Shown here: positions 13,836 through 27,020 of the stretch, piece by piece
Layout: each line of letters starts with the position of its first letter
How positions within the stretch are numbered: position 1 is the first letter of the stretch
From: Adiantum capillus-veneris
Lineage: Eukaryota; Streptophyta; Polypodiopsida; Polypodiales; Pteridaceae
NCBI GenBank assembly: GCA_014529385.2
Contig: CM043944.1
Coordinates: 49,211,768 to 49,275,767 of the forward strand
DNA: 64,000 nucleotides
Reading direction: 5' to 3'
Position numbers and translations under genes: made by a program
Notes under the pieces: generated by a model
Database searches by the model: none
Told to the model about the DNA's origin: nothing
The model's input: the letters and a program-made list of their open reading frames with translations, nothing else

Positions 13836-14282
13836 CTAATTAGGGATGAGGAGCTTCTTGTATCTCCAAAGTACTCTCTTGAGCATCTCACTGTCCTTGT
13901 CCATTATTGTGACACGGTGAGCATGAGTAGCAACAATGGTGATATCATTAAAGTACTCTAGTAAAAAATCTTATGTTGCTTCTTGAAGACAGAGCAGGGA
14001 AACAGTCTTCCATCTCATTGTACTAGCACATGCTTCCTCGCAAATTTCCCTTACTGCTCATTGGAAAGGAAGTTTAGGGACACAAAGCTCAATACATTTT
14101 TGAGTTTTTCTGATCTCTCTAAATAAACCCATGTTTCTCTAAATATTCTTCATTCTTGGTGCCTTCAATATCTTCATTGGTTTACCTAGTCTTTTCTTCT
14201 GACTAGCAGACCTTCCACATTCTTTCTTTGCAAGCCCTAGTCCTTTCCCTGCCTTCCTTGCTGTTGCCTTTGTTCTTGCCAT
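13836..14282 (-). pseudogene. Divergent histone H3 (CENH3-like traits) encoded by the transposon
   Basis: A 148-codon frame without indels runs from ATG 14282 to TAG 13838-13836. The tail begins MARTKATARKAGKG against canonical ARTKQTARKSTGG. Then come FREIRKTQ (aN helix, canonical REIRKYQ), CVPKLPFQ[stop]AVREI (a1), MRWKTVSLLCLQEAT[stop]DFLLEYFND (a2), and THAHRVTIMDKDSEMLKRV (loop 2/a3, canonical HAKRVTIMPKD). Loop 1 is one residue longer than in canonical H3 and has Trp in RW. The Pro in CVPK and the DFL after EAT[stop] also recall plant CENH3. Three nonsense codons occur: TAG 14141-14139, TGA 14060-14058 (H3 has Arg, so CGA>TGA) and TAA 13973-13971. The start is preceded by TTTTTCTCTTACAG, so a 5' leader intron is possible. 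A LINE fragment and CT array sit just upstream. The protease exon begins about 20 bases after the stop, on the same strand. Confidence 0.8.
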
Positions 14283-14306
14283 TCCTCTGTAAGAGAAAAA
14301 GTCAAG

Positions 14307-14310
<4 letters not shown>

Positions 14311-14395
<85 letters not shown>
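14311..14395. repeat. (CT)n microsatellite
   Basis: Continuous CT run directly upstream of the histone-like start and abutting the LINE fragment. Confidence 0.95.
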
Positions 14396-14729
<334 letters not shown>

Positions 14730-14731
14730 GT

Positions 14732-14796
14732 GTGGATCATGGCATGCGGGCTGAAAATTGAGGAGGGCAAACACCTTATCGCGCGCCGTGCTCCAC
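14732..14796. repeat. Small hairpin repeat, copy a
   Basis: 65-bp unit between two CT arrays. The ends GTGGATCATGGCATGCG and CGCGCGCCGTGCTCCAC are inverted matches at about 13 of 17 positions. The inner text GGGCTGAAAATTGAG is shared with the copy at 15237. Confidence 0.6.
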
Positions 14797-14803
14797 TTCT
14801 TCT

Positions 14804-15236
<433 letters not shown>

Positions 15237-15300
15237 GTGGATCACGGTGCACGGGCTGAAAATTGAGAAGTAAACAAAGGCTATCGCGTGCCGCCAAATC
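15237..15300. repeat. Small hairpin repeat, copy b
   Basis: Starts GTGGATCACGGTGCACGGG and continues CTGAAAATTGAG like the copy at 14732. The right arm (CGCGTGCCGCC) is more decayed. Confidence 0.55.
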
Positions 15301-15303
15301 TTG

Positions 15304-15576
<273 letters not shown>

Positions 15577-15901
15577 AAGGTGCATACAGCCTGCCTAGTC
15601 CCCCCTTCCCCCTCCTCAGCCCACAGGCCCATACATCCGACAGACATGCAAAAATCCAGGAGAAAATTTCACAGCTTCGGAATTTTCGAATTTACCTTAA
15701 TGTAAAAAGCATGCAGGAAATTCACAAATTGCAGGTTCATCCGAAAATTCAGAAATTCAGAAATTGACGATTTAAAAGTGCAAAGAGTGCGAATGTATGC
15801 TTAATGTGGGTAAGCATGTATGCATAGTGCGGAAGTGCTTGTGCGTATAGTGAGGTCCCTTTTTACCACCGCAATCCCCTCGTTTTTGGCGGCGACCAAG
15901 C

Positions 15902-16785
15902 ATGAGGAAGCAGAATGATAAACCCGATGCTTTAGAAGCTGCAGTTCAAAAATGTAAAGAAGAAATGACAGAAACTATCAACAAGATCAACCGCAACCTG
16001 CTAGGCAAAATAAAAATGCTCGAAGATCGTGTGTTTGCCCAAGACGAAGAGATTGCGTCACTCAAGAAGGCACTCGCAGAGGCACAATCACGAAACACAC
16101 TTGAAGATGGAGAACTGCAACCCTCAGTAATAGAAGAACTAAACTCAATCAAAGAGCAAGTGCGAGCCATCAAAGAGGGGGAAGAGCAGCATAAAGAGAT
16201 GACGACTTCCTAGTTGGACGTTATTACAAAGACTCAGCAGAAGGCAGATGAAGCCCAGAAATGGATTGAGGTGGTCAAGAAAGGGAAAAGCAAGGAAACA
16301 ACGTCGACACCCACCATTATCAACTTGACCCTAGAAGAGGAGCAAAGACAACGCGTGCACTCTCTACATGTGAGAATTTGCGATCTTAAAGACAAAGATA
16401 ATGTAGACGAAGAGGTAAAAGAACTCATGGATTTGATGGGGGTTCATGAGCCGATGCACTCAAGAGCCTGGAGAGTGGGCAACAACAAGAAAAATGGGAG
16501 CAATGGGGAAACCTCGAAAGAAAGGGCACTCATCCTTCGTTTTCCCTCCATGGAAGCAAAGAAAGACTTTTTGAAGAAAAGACCAAATCTTAAGAAAACG
16601 GGTATCTTTCTCGGGGATGACCTTACCCTCTCACAAATCCCACATATGTAGGAGGTAATGCCATAGATTAGAGCGGCAAGGGAAAAAGGCAAGATTGCCT
16701 TTTACCGAGATGGAAGAGTGGTGATATTGGAGCGATGTCCACATGACGATGTGAGGCCTATGGGACTGCACTCAAAGTTTCTACC
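15902..16785 (+). pseudogene. LINE ORF1 (L1-type RNA-binding protein)
   Basis: An N-terminal coiled coil (MLEDRVFAQDEEIASLKKAL) is followed by an RRM-like region (LHVRICDLKDKDN, RALILRFPSMEAKKDFL) and an L1 ORF1 C-terminal-like region (GIFLGDDLTLSQIPHM[stop]EVMP[stop]IRAAREKGKIAFYRDG). This corresponds to the nucleic-acid chaperone that coats LINE RNA. Stops are TAG at 16211-16213, 16649-16651 and 16664-16666. The last two replace Gln by context. Confidence 0.7.
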
Positions 16786-19700
16786 TGGAATTGTAATGGA
16801 CCTATGCGTCTTGATGTAGATGCTTTTGAGGAGAGTTTTTTCGGGAGAGACATCATCTTCTACTCTGAGACACATCAGGCCCCTGGAAAGTCTATGCCTC
16901 ACATTAGTGGATACAGATGGGAGACAGCCTATAGAAAGGAGACACGATCAGAGCACAGAGGGCGGGGCTCGGGAGGAGTGGCAGTGTTATTCAGGGAGGA
17001 GTTTCAGCCATTAATACATATAGCTTGTAGGGATGAGCAAGCTAGGTACATGTGGGTGAGATTGAGAGCAGAGACAGGCAGATATCTTTACATTGCTATT
17101 TGTTACTTTCCCCCGAGTACGTCAGTATATGCACCACCTAAAGGACAATCCCCCTTTTCTATCTTGGATGATGACATATGGGAGTTCTCTAGAGATGGTG
17201 ACATTATCATTCTAGGGGACTTCAATGCTAGGATTGCCCATCATCAGACCGTGTTTTATGATACCTCAGAGGAGATGCTGAGAGAGTTGGATGTTGTGGA
17301 GACAGGCCTATGTAGACTATCGCAGGATGGGGAATATACTGAGTATGGACAACACTTGATATACATGGGGACTGCACATGGATTGTCCATCTTGAATGGC
17401 CTACAAAGATTTCCCGTCGTGGGAGGTTTCACATGCTTTCCACACAGACATGGAGCCAGCACAGTGGACTATGTCATGGCACATCTGAGCCTCATATCTA
17501 GTATCCAGGATCTCACTACTGGGCCCAGACCTGTTGGTGTGGTAGTGGATCATGCTCTTGTGTCGTTGACCATCTCTTTCCAGTTCAGTGTAGCACACAT
17601 TCCACGAGCAGCTGCCCCTACTCGCTACATCTTCATGTGGGAGACGGACTATGTATACATAGATGGGATATACAGATGCTTGTGCACTGAGGAGTCACGA
17701 CGACCTTTGTAGGAGCTTACTACTATACTGACACAGACATTGCATGATGCAGCAGCAGAGGCATACCCACACACTCAGCCTGAGCAGAGACGCCGTTCTC
17801 AGAGCATGCCCTAGAACAGCTGGTATGATGCGAAATGCCGCGAGACTAGAACTAGACTTCAGAGGGAGGTGCTTTTGGGAGACATCACTCACAGGCAGTC
17901 AGATTGACTTCTGACGCCTAGTGCGGCAGAAGAAAAGGGCATTTTTGGATCGACTAGAGCAGGATCTTTACCAGCTATTCTTGAGTCAGGACTCGCGTGA
18001 GACGTGGCGGCTCTTTCATGAGCAGTCTCCCCCCCCCCCCCCCCCCCTTGCCATTACCTCTACAGAGACTTGGGGCCAGTATGCATCATCTCTGTACACA
18101 GTTTCCGGACAGCCGCCCCTCCCCAACCCCCCCGATCCATGCCCACACACTGTGCTTTTTTTACCGTTGAGATGGTGAGGAAGGCCATTGACAGGATGAG
18201 GACTGGGAGAGCATATGATCATGATGGCTTAGTGGCTCAGCATTTCATGCATGCCAGAGATCTACTAGCAGAGCTTCTAGCAGTTATGTTTAACCGTGCC
18301 ATGTGTGAGGGCTTACCTGATACTTGGAGCCTTTCTACGATTGTACCCATCTTCAAGTCAGGAGACCCTATGGAGCCTGGGAATTATCGCACTATCATGA
18401 TTGGACACACATTGGAACGGTTGTATGCATCCATTCTTGAGCAGCGACTGTAGATGGGCAGAGAGGGAAGCGATACGTGCAGCTGGGCAAGCAGGTTTCA
18501 GGAGAGGCTTTTCTACTCTTGACCATATCGTGACACTCAGAGCCATCATTGAGGAGGGCCGATCACATGGGAGACGGATCTATTGTAGCTTTGTGGACTT
18601 TCGCAAAGCATTTGACATAGTACTCAGAGCTAGATTGATGCGCAGATTAGAGGAGATGGGAGTACCAATAGAGCTCATTTGGGGGATCATGGCTTTGTAC
18701 AGGTCAGTAGTGGGCATGTACGCACCTTAGAGGGTTTGTCTGCACCGGTTCACTCCACTATTGGTGTGAAGTAGGGCTGCCCGCTCTCTCCTACTCTATT
18801 TGGTATGTATGTGGATGAGGTTGATGACTACATTGAGAGAGATGGTGATAGAGGTGCACAGCTGGCAGGGACATGGATTCCACTATTGTTCTATGCTGAT
18901 GATATTGTGTTGATCTCCGACTCTCCAGAGGGGATGCAATGTCACTTGGATGCTCTGCATAGATTTGCCCACGAAAGTGGTTTGTCTGTCAACCTTGGTA
19001 AAACCAAGGTCATGGTATTTAATACCACCCCACAGTGGATCAGGAGGTCAGCGCCCGCATTCACATACGGCCAAGAGACGGTGGAGTATACAGATGCTTA
19101 CATTTACCTTGGAGTGGTTTTTAGTGGACCAGCATTTTCACTGAGGAGAGCAGCAAAGACTAGATTGACCAGAGCCCATGCAGCATTGGGAAGATTGGAG
19201 AGGATGTGTTCACAAGTTCAGTTTCAGGAGCCTCGAACGAAGCTCTGGCTCTTTGACACTTTAGTGGCGTCTGCATTGCTCTATGGAGCTGAGATATGGG
19301 GACCTTCATTGGATCATCACGGGAGGACAGGTCGCACTGATGGGTGGGGGAACATGGAGAAGACTCTGGTCTCTATGATCTCGCAGCTCATTAGAGCCAA
19401 GACTGCAGTACCACGTGCCATTATCCGAGCAGAGCTAGCTGCTTTCCCACTGGTAGTCAAGGCGCTTACCCGATCTGTCTCCTTCATACACCGCATGTGG
19501 GAACTTCCCAGAGACAGATATGCCCACCTTGCACTTGAGTCCTCTCGACAGTTAGCCATGCAGGGAGATACAGCATGCTGGTATGGTGAAATGACATCAT
19601 GGTTTCAGGCGCATGGGTTCAGCATAGAGAGATTTCCCCCCTCTGACTCTTACATAGTCCGAGATCACCAGGCTCATCCGACAGGACCTGGTTCAGCTAG

Positions 19701-20142
19701 ACTTCAGGAGGACATGGATACAGCCAGCACAGGAGCTGGGCACGAAGATGGATTTCTACAGAGAGCATCTTCTCCATCTTACAGAGGACTGTTTTGTGAC
19801 AAGGCCCAGATACATGGACACTCACTTGTCTCATGGGATACGATGTGCTATTGCCCAAATACGCACATCTTCACACCAGCTCTACAGATCGAGACTGGGA
19901 GATACAGTGGAGTACCAGGAGAGGCCAGGACATGCCCCATGTGTGGCATGGAGCCAGAGATAGAGTTGCACTACACATGCCACTGTCCCGCCTACTATGA
20001 GATACGAGGCCGCTTCCACTGCTTGTTTAGAGAGGGCTTTGGACCAGTCTCTAGAATCATGCAGTACGAGGATCAGAGATGCTTGGGTTTGTTTCTACTT
20101 GAGCTGCACCGACACAGAGAGCCTGATGAGAGGAGAGGCTAG
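16786..20142 (+). pseudogene. LINE ORF2: AP endonuclease, reverse transcriptase, Cys/His C terminus
   Basis: The endonuclease keeps its catalytic framework: TWNCNG (Asn), FYSETH (Glu), ILGDFNAR (Asp/Asn), STVDYVM and VVDHAL (Asp-His). RT motifs are FVDFRKAFD (A), GVK[stop]GCPLSPTLF (B, Gln codon now TAG 18772-18774) and FYADDIVLIS (C). The C terminus has CPMCGMEPEIELHYTCHC before the stop at 20140-20142. Breaks are TAG 17710-17712, TAG 17812-17814, TGA 17912-17914, and frameshifts at the poly-C near 18030, near 18450 and near 18712. This enzyme nicks target DNA and primes cDNA synthesis in the family; here it cannot be made intact. Confidence 0.85.
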
Positions 20143-20599
20143 CCAGTCTCAGAGACACATCACAGACTTCTTTAGAGCAGACACTAGACACCCGGAGGAG
20201 CTACTACCACAGCAAGCTCGTCGCCTCACACCAGAGGCACACTGATCGACCGGGCGATCGAGGTGGGGAGATCCAGACGCCCACGACTGCGGAGGACTAC
20301 ACAGCACCGACGGAGGCTGCATCAGAGGATCCGGATCACTTTGGACCGACATGCACGACGCCCGGTCAGACTACTGACCATGGAGGAGATTGATGAGATC
20401 CGCCAGCGACCGATGCTGGATCTCTTGTGATTTAGCTTCCCCAGCTAGCTGCTTTGCCCCGTTCACACCTAGCAGTCTAGGATTCCATAGTATATTTGTT
20501 TTGTCATTTTGTTACTCTGACTTTGTATCCGATCCACCACATTGTAACTTTTTGGTCTCATAGGTCACTTTGGCCTTTTGAAGACGTTAATATAACATT

Positions 20600-21002
<403 letters not shown>

Positions 21003-21165
21003 ACATCAACAAACACTCTGGAAATACCTCTCTTGGTGGATAGAAGTGGGCCTATGTGCTGCCTTCAATTGGTTGAAAATGCTTGAAGGAGTTCATTTGC
21101 TCTTCACTCTGAGTCTTCAGCAATATCAGCTTTGCGCCTTGGTTGCAGAGGTCGTCTCTTTAGTT

Positions 21166-21167
<2 letters not shown>

Positions 21168-21249
<82 letters not shown>
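21168..21249. repeat. (CT)n microsatellite
   Basis: Pure CT run of about 80 bases inside transposon copy 2. Confidence 0.95.
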
Positions 21250-21252
<3 letters not shown>

Positions 21253-21433
21253 CATGAATCCGTGTGCATGCATTTGTTACCATAAATGGTACACAGATTT
21301 TTTTATTGTAAAAAAATATCTATTGTGGTCAAACCAGCTATTTAATGCATGTCTTGCTAGCACATGTGGAATAATGTTCCGCGTGCTTCATGAAAAACGC
21401 TAACAGTAATGTCTATTATTGTATGAAAAGGAT

Positions 21434-21528
21434 AGAGGAGAGAGAGAGAGAGAGAGAGTTACTTAGTAAAGGGGAGAAGAGAAATCATTTGCAGAAGCAA
21501 ATACAGACATCGAGAGAGAGATAGAGGC

Positions 21529-21582
<54 letters not shown>
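21434..21582. repeat. (GA)n microsatellite cluster
   Basis: Two GA runs (about 21434-21460 and 21532-21582) separated by unique sequence. They are upstream of gene C copy 2, as the GA run at 24-69 is in copy 1. Confidence 0.9.
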
Positions 21583-21585
<3 letters not shown>

Positions 21586-21796
21586 AAAAAGGCCTTTGCC
21601 TCCTTCAAGGTGTAGGAATGAGAAGCGTGAAGACCAACAACAACATTCCTAGTCCTGAATCTCTATGCCAAGAGCAATGTCTAGTCCTAGCAAAGGTAAA
21701 GGCAATCTCTTGAGGCTTATTTGTTCCATAGTTTAGTTGTGTCTAGGAATAGTGCTACAGAATGTGAAAGGCCATTTAACATTGAACCTAGAAAAA

Positions 21797-21861
21797 TTGG
21801 ATCACGGCGCGCCAGTAGGTTTGTGGAGGTTCGTTTATGTACTCCGCGCACCGTGATCCAC
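21797..21861. repeat. Small hairpin repeat, copy c
   Basis: Arms TTGGATCACGGCGCGCC and CCGCGCACCGTGATCCAC pair over about 15 bases. The loop AGTAGGTTTGTGGAGG and TTTATGTACTCC is shared with copy d. Confidence 0.7.
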
Positions 21862-21938
21862 TTTTTAAGTTGTGCAAGGTTTTTTTTTCTGGAGTATATT
21901 ATTCTTTGATGTTTTGCTAGATATTACTGTGTATAAAA

Positions 21939-22021
21939 GCCAATCAAGTGGATCATGGTGCACCAGTAGTTTTGTGGAGTTGTGTTTATGTACTCCGCAC
22001 GCCTTGATCCACTTGGTTGGC
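21939..22021. repeat. Small hairpin repeat, copy d
   Basis: Longer stem: GCCAATCAAGTGGATCATGG pairs with CCTTGATCCACTTGGTTGGC with few mismatches. The loop is nearly identical to copy c, 140 bases upstream. Confidence 0.7.
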
Positions 22022-22240
22022 TTTTGCTCTTCACAACTATAGAGAAATTTTGCATTTGATCAATCATTATGTAGGGCAAAAGTTTAGTGACCCTTCACAC
22101 AAACCATCAAAAGATGCACATATGCTAATCATCTTGTGTTATTGTCTATATGATTAGTTGGAAATAATTGTGAGATACCTAGCTCTTCTTTTTATTTATG
22201 TTTGAAGAAACTTATATTTCTCAGTATGAAATAAATGGCA

Positions 22241-23386
22241 GGATTAAGATCTCATAGAGGAAGAGGCAGAAAATAGATCCCGAGCGCATCGTTGGCCAAG
22301 AAAACGTTCGGAGAAGACTTCCGGAGCTGTTAAAAACTTCAATGAAGAGGAATGTAGACTTCACAAAACCCATTGATATATCTGGTGCAGAGCCTGCCAT
22401 GAGTTTGGAGGAGCCTGATACTGATCCATCTGTTGAAATGGAGTCCCCTTCTACGCCAAAATTTACTTTACTAAACTCACTTAAGAGAGATGTGGATTTT
22501 TCAGCACCTACTTTGTAGAGTGCCCAATGTGTTGAAACAATCCCAAAGAAAAAAGAGGCAGTTATTTATGAAGACCCTATAGTGATTGATGAAAGGCTTT
22601 TAGATTTTGCAGTTTCTTCTGGGGCTAGTTTTGACTTGGTCTCCTGCATTTTAATGCTCCATTTGGTGCATCTTACATGAACGGGAGTGCAAGATGGTTC
22701 AAGAATCCTTTGGATTTCTAATTTTTTAAAATGGATTATTTACAAGTATTATGAAAGATCCTAAGGAGGTCATGGAGGAACACGATTTACCAGCAGGATA
22801 AAAAAGAGGAAAAGGATGAGGAATATGTTGAAGTGACGGAGGTAGAGGAGTCCATTGATCTTGAAGAAGAGGCAAAAGAGGTGGAATGATGCAATCTTCG
22901 CTCAGTGAAAACCTCAGATATCAAGCTACCTCTAGTTGTGTGAGGTTTCAATGAGCGGCTAGCCACCTTAATGCTAACAGGAGTGCCAGAGTTTAAATTT
23001 GGAGATAGGTCATACATTTGCCTTCATGATATACAAAGTATTTTTTGTTTGCGGGAGGACTTTGCACTTGCCACTATCTCCAAGTATCAGGAGGACAGGA
23101 ATGGATTTGTTTCAGATGATAGTAGTGATGACGAGGCAATGGAGATCTCCAATAATCCAATGGACTGCCTTAAACTCTCCTTTGAAAAGGCAAAAAAAGT
23201 ATAAAGAAATCCTTCTTGATGAAGCCACATTCCAAACTATTCGAAATAATCTCAAGCCATCAACTAGTAATCAGGATATGGAGGATTGGTTTAAGCGACT
23301 AGCACAGGATTCAACCGGATCAGTCAACCTATGGAAGAATGAGATTTTTTTGCAAGATGAGAGTTTCATGGTATAACATCCTGTCA

Positions 23387-23420
<34 letters not shown>

Positions 23421-23903
23421 ATCTCTGTCTCTCTCTCTCTCTCACACACACACACACTCTTCTTTTGTTTACAGTCATGGATTGCTGAAAAGGATGACTT
23501 TCTTTGTCGTCGAAGAAGACAATTCCGTGGGAGGGATGCATCTCTAGGACAATATCTTCCTAGTCTTTGTGAGACACCTATCCTAATTTTCCACAACAGA
23601 ATGTCACAAGATGGGAATACTGCAGCCTATGCTTTCAAGACATTATCTCGCTTCTTAGGTGGTCCAATGCTGCCACAAAATGCACACAAAGTTATCCTCG
23701 TCGACAAGGTTTTTGGAAGAGAATGTTTTGGTTACCCTCCAGGATATACTGGGGGCCGTGCAGCATATTACTACACATACACAGCAATTGAATTATGTTT
23801 AGGGAAAGAAAACCCTACTGAACTCTTACAGTATGGAAAACATTTAATGATCAGATATAAGGGCAAGGTTCCAAATGATATTTGCAAATCATCAAAAGTT
23901 TGA
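22241..23903 (+). pseudogene. Transposon gene C, copy 2
   Basis: Homologue of 143-2013. Coding similarity starts after an AG site (GGATTAAG) and includes FKFGDRSYICLHDIQSIFCL, the acidic patch DDSSDDEAMEISNNPMDC and DMEDWFKRLAQDSTGSVNLW. An intron at 23371-23474 follows (donor ATG|GTATAA, acceptor TTTACAG). The last exon starts SWIAEKDDFLCRR and runs through TFKTLSRFLGGPMLP-like sequence to YGKHLMIRYKGKVPNDI. Stops occur early (AAATAG near 22275, TTGTAG near 22517), and a frameshift lies near 23198. The last exon is more complete than in copy 1. Function unknown; conservation between copies argues that it is part of the mobile unit. Confidence 0.6.
23389..23420. repeat. Poly-C tract in the gene C intron
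   Basis: 32 consecutive C, followed by CT and CA runs to about 23457. Confidence 0.95.
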
Positions 23904-23957
23904 AATAGTTGTAGTACATACTGAACTTAATTCTACATGCATTTGTGGTACATCCAA

Positions 23958-26683
23958 TCATCTAAACTCTAATCTCTTGTTCCATTGATGATTGGCATAT
24001 TGCATTGTCTCCCTCCACCTCATTTGACTTTCAAGAGCACTTGAGTTGTTGAATGAATCTGCTCGCTTTCTTTTCTGAAGTTGCAAATGTCTGATTGCCT
24101 TTATTCTTGCTGACGAGGCCAATACTTGATTTTGTTGCATGCGGTGAATGATTCTGCGATAAAACCAGTGACATAACTCCTTCAGACTGTTTGCCTTATT
24201 TCGAGAGCCTCTATGCTGTGTGTGTCTGAAGTAGGCATTTCTAGCCATGTAATGAGACTTCTCCAAGCCCTGAGTGTTCCATATACCTGGATTCCCATAC
24301 TTTTAGATGAAGTATGGCAAATGATTAAAAATAATGTGCTGCAAAACAAGAAATTTAAACACAAATTTAGTACTAAGACTATCTGAGGTGCTTTGAATTT
24401 ACCATTTAATGAGTGATTTGAGTGTCAGTCCATGCTGTCTTGAAGGTTTTTTTCAGTAGTAAGCTGAAGGTTCTGTTTAAACCTGTTGAGATTATCCTAC
24501 GACCAATCATCATTCTCACACATTTGAAATAACGTGACAATGGAATGCCACACATCACCCTTTGCATTGCGAGTTGTTGGCTCTTGGTCTTTCACTGCTA
24601 AATGAAGTTTTTTCCAGTGCATATACTCAAATTTGCTAATGTAGGTAGAGTGATATACCCTCCCTCGCTTTGTTAGCTTCACATCTTTCATACCTTGAGG
24701 TTTAGATAGAAAATGGCGTGCCTTGACCCCACCTATGGATGGTTTGCAGGGTACATCTTTCTCATTGGTTGATCTTTTTTCATCCTGTTGGATTTTCACA
24801 TTGCCCCCATGTAGACCAATATCTGACAAAACTAGTTCCAAAGCCTCTAGAGCGACCTGTTGTTCAGCTAACTTTTTGATTTTCCAAGCAAACCCAATGT
24901 ACAGATATACCAACTTCTCTACAATTCGGTAGAGACCATGCATTGTACAAATATGGACATTAACAAGTGGTATATCCGGAACTGGTCAAAAATTAGAGTC
25001 TTGATTGTGACGAGTAGGAGCCTTTCTCCACCACTTTGGGTCCATCACCTTTGCAGGATCCATGCAATACAAGCATGGAGACTTTGCCATGGCACTCATT
25101 CCACAATTATACATACACTTCAGTGTTTTGAGTTCACCTGCAGATGCCATTGATCTTAAAAGTCTCCTCTCCCATCTACAGCTAGTACCTCTCCTTGATT
25201 CATTTGCCTATCAACGATATCTGGAATAGGGGTTTGATGGAACACCCAGTATAAGATTTCATGGTCTTCTTTGTTTACCTGCAAGATTAATTCTTATGAG
25301 ATACGAAAAATAAATATAAAATTTAGGTACAATAGAGGGCTTGTTAGAGCTGCAAATTGGAAATAACTAGATTACCTGAAATGCACCAAGCCGCCATATG
25401 TTTGTTTCTGATTGAACACAGAAGTATGAAGGGTCATCAGTGGGACATTTGGAAAGATCCCTATTCATTAATGTGATTGTAACTTGCTCTAGCTTCTTCT
25501 CTTTAAGAATCTCACACTCATCTAGCTTCAAAACAAAATGTAGAACACCACCTGTCTCTTCGAATGTGATGTTGCAGAACTCTACCATTCTAGTATGCAA
25601 CAAAGTCAGGTCCATGAAGATATTGTTGTACTCATCATAAGTGACAGTAGTTCCCTGTGAGCTATAAATATCTTGAATATGAAATGGACATCCAATGAAG
25701 TCGGTCTGTTCATTATTGAGCTGGAGTCTTTCCTTCCAAACACTTGCAGTTGTTGGTAAAAGCTTAGACTTTATTCCCTTCTTCACAAACATGGAAGGGA
25801 TAGACTGTTGAATAGCTGAGTAACCTCTTTTACTAACGCCAACGGAGTCCAAGGTACCCTGTATTTGCTTGGCAGGCACTGCATTCTTTGAAATGAATCT
25901 GTCACAATGACATCCCGTTGCAAAACCTTAAACTTTTGTCATGCATTATAACCTTTGCAAGACCACTAGTTATCAATGGCTTTAACTGCTTTCCTACATT
26001 GGCCTTCGGGTCTATGTTTTCTTTGTCTAGATAGATAGAATCTCTATAAAGAAATCATACCTAACATAAGCAAAAACTTAGATTAGTTTAAATTAATTAG
26101 ACATGTTTACAATGCTCGCCTCAAGGCTTGGATTCTTTTCTTAAGGCCGCCAGAGCCTACCTTCAACGTTTCAAGATTTCGTAGTTTCTTCTTTCTCACA
26201 CGAGTGCCTAACATTGTCTCTTTGTTTTGTAATGACCATACCTTTGTTCGCAAGACCTGCGATTCTTGAGTGTGCTGCATTACAATCTTTTGGTCCTCAT
26301 AATGCAAGTTAGAAAGTCCCTGAATCTCATCTACTTGGTGCTTCACCATGTCTTTATAAGTTTCTAATTTGTTGTTTAGAAGATTTACAGTAGCCAAGCA
26401 ATCCATTCTCTCCATTACCTGCAAAGGTCAATAAGTTAGTGGGATTTGAAAATGCAGGGAAAGCATGGGTCATGGGATTCAATGGATAGAGTGAGCCTTT
26501 TGTCAAAATATCTAAGTGTTTTGCTCCCTCTGCTCTGAGTCTCTCTGTCATGATCGGTGTCACTTTGATGTTAGTTTTGCCTTGCTTACACAGTGATGTA
26601 TATTGGGGATCCAGGTCAATGTGTAGATGATAGAAGGGTATTTTGTGGGGATGGAAGAAGAAGCCATGTATGCAAGAGTGCAA
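23958..26683 (-). pseudogene. Transposon gene D, copy 2: candidate DDE-type transposase
   Basis: Same exon order as copy 1. N-terminal exon 26683-26410 (FYHLHIDLDPQYTSL); splice donor TTTGCAG|GTAATGG; coiled-coil exon near 26410-26107 (QVDEIQGLSNLHYEDQKIV); main exon 25879-25367 with FVLKLDECEILKEKKLEQ; a DNA-level match to the second-Asp region at 25080-25160; 24943-24497 with NVKIQQDEKRST; and the C terminus 24266-23958 with MEKSHYMARNAYFRHTQH. A TAG replaces a Gln-equivalent codon after DDWS. Most differences from copy 1 in the best exon are conservative, as expected if both descend from functional genes. Confidence 0.55.
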
Positions 26684-26985
26684 GAAAGGGAGGATTTATT
26701 TGAGGTCAACGCACAAACAGTGAGAGAGTAAGGAGAGAGCAGGTTTGGAAGGATACGTCCTATTTCCTTTAGTCATACATTCCACGTACAGGAAACTCCC
26801 TCCAATTCTACGACGTTCATTAAATGCAATTGAAAACGATTTATTCTTCAATAATCATGGCCGTTATGATGTTGTGGCAAGAATCTACTTGTAAGTGCAC
26901 TTTTTGAATGGTTATTCCAAGTTTACAATTTCTTTTACCACACCTATTTTCTAGAGAGAGAAAGTCAAAATTCTATTTTTCTTAG

Positions 26986-27020
26986 AAGGCCCTTCAAATG
27001 ACCTCCAAATTTTCCTAATG
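26986..27020 (-). repeat. Right terminal inverted repeat, copy 2
   Basis: On the minus strand reads CATTAGGAAAATTTGGAGG and ATTTGAAGGGCCTT. The Gypsy LTR resumes at 27021. Confidence 0.85.
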
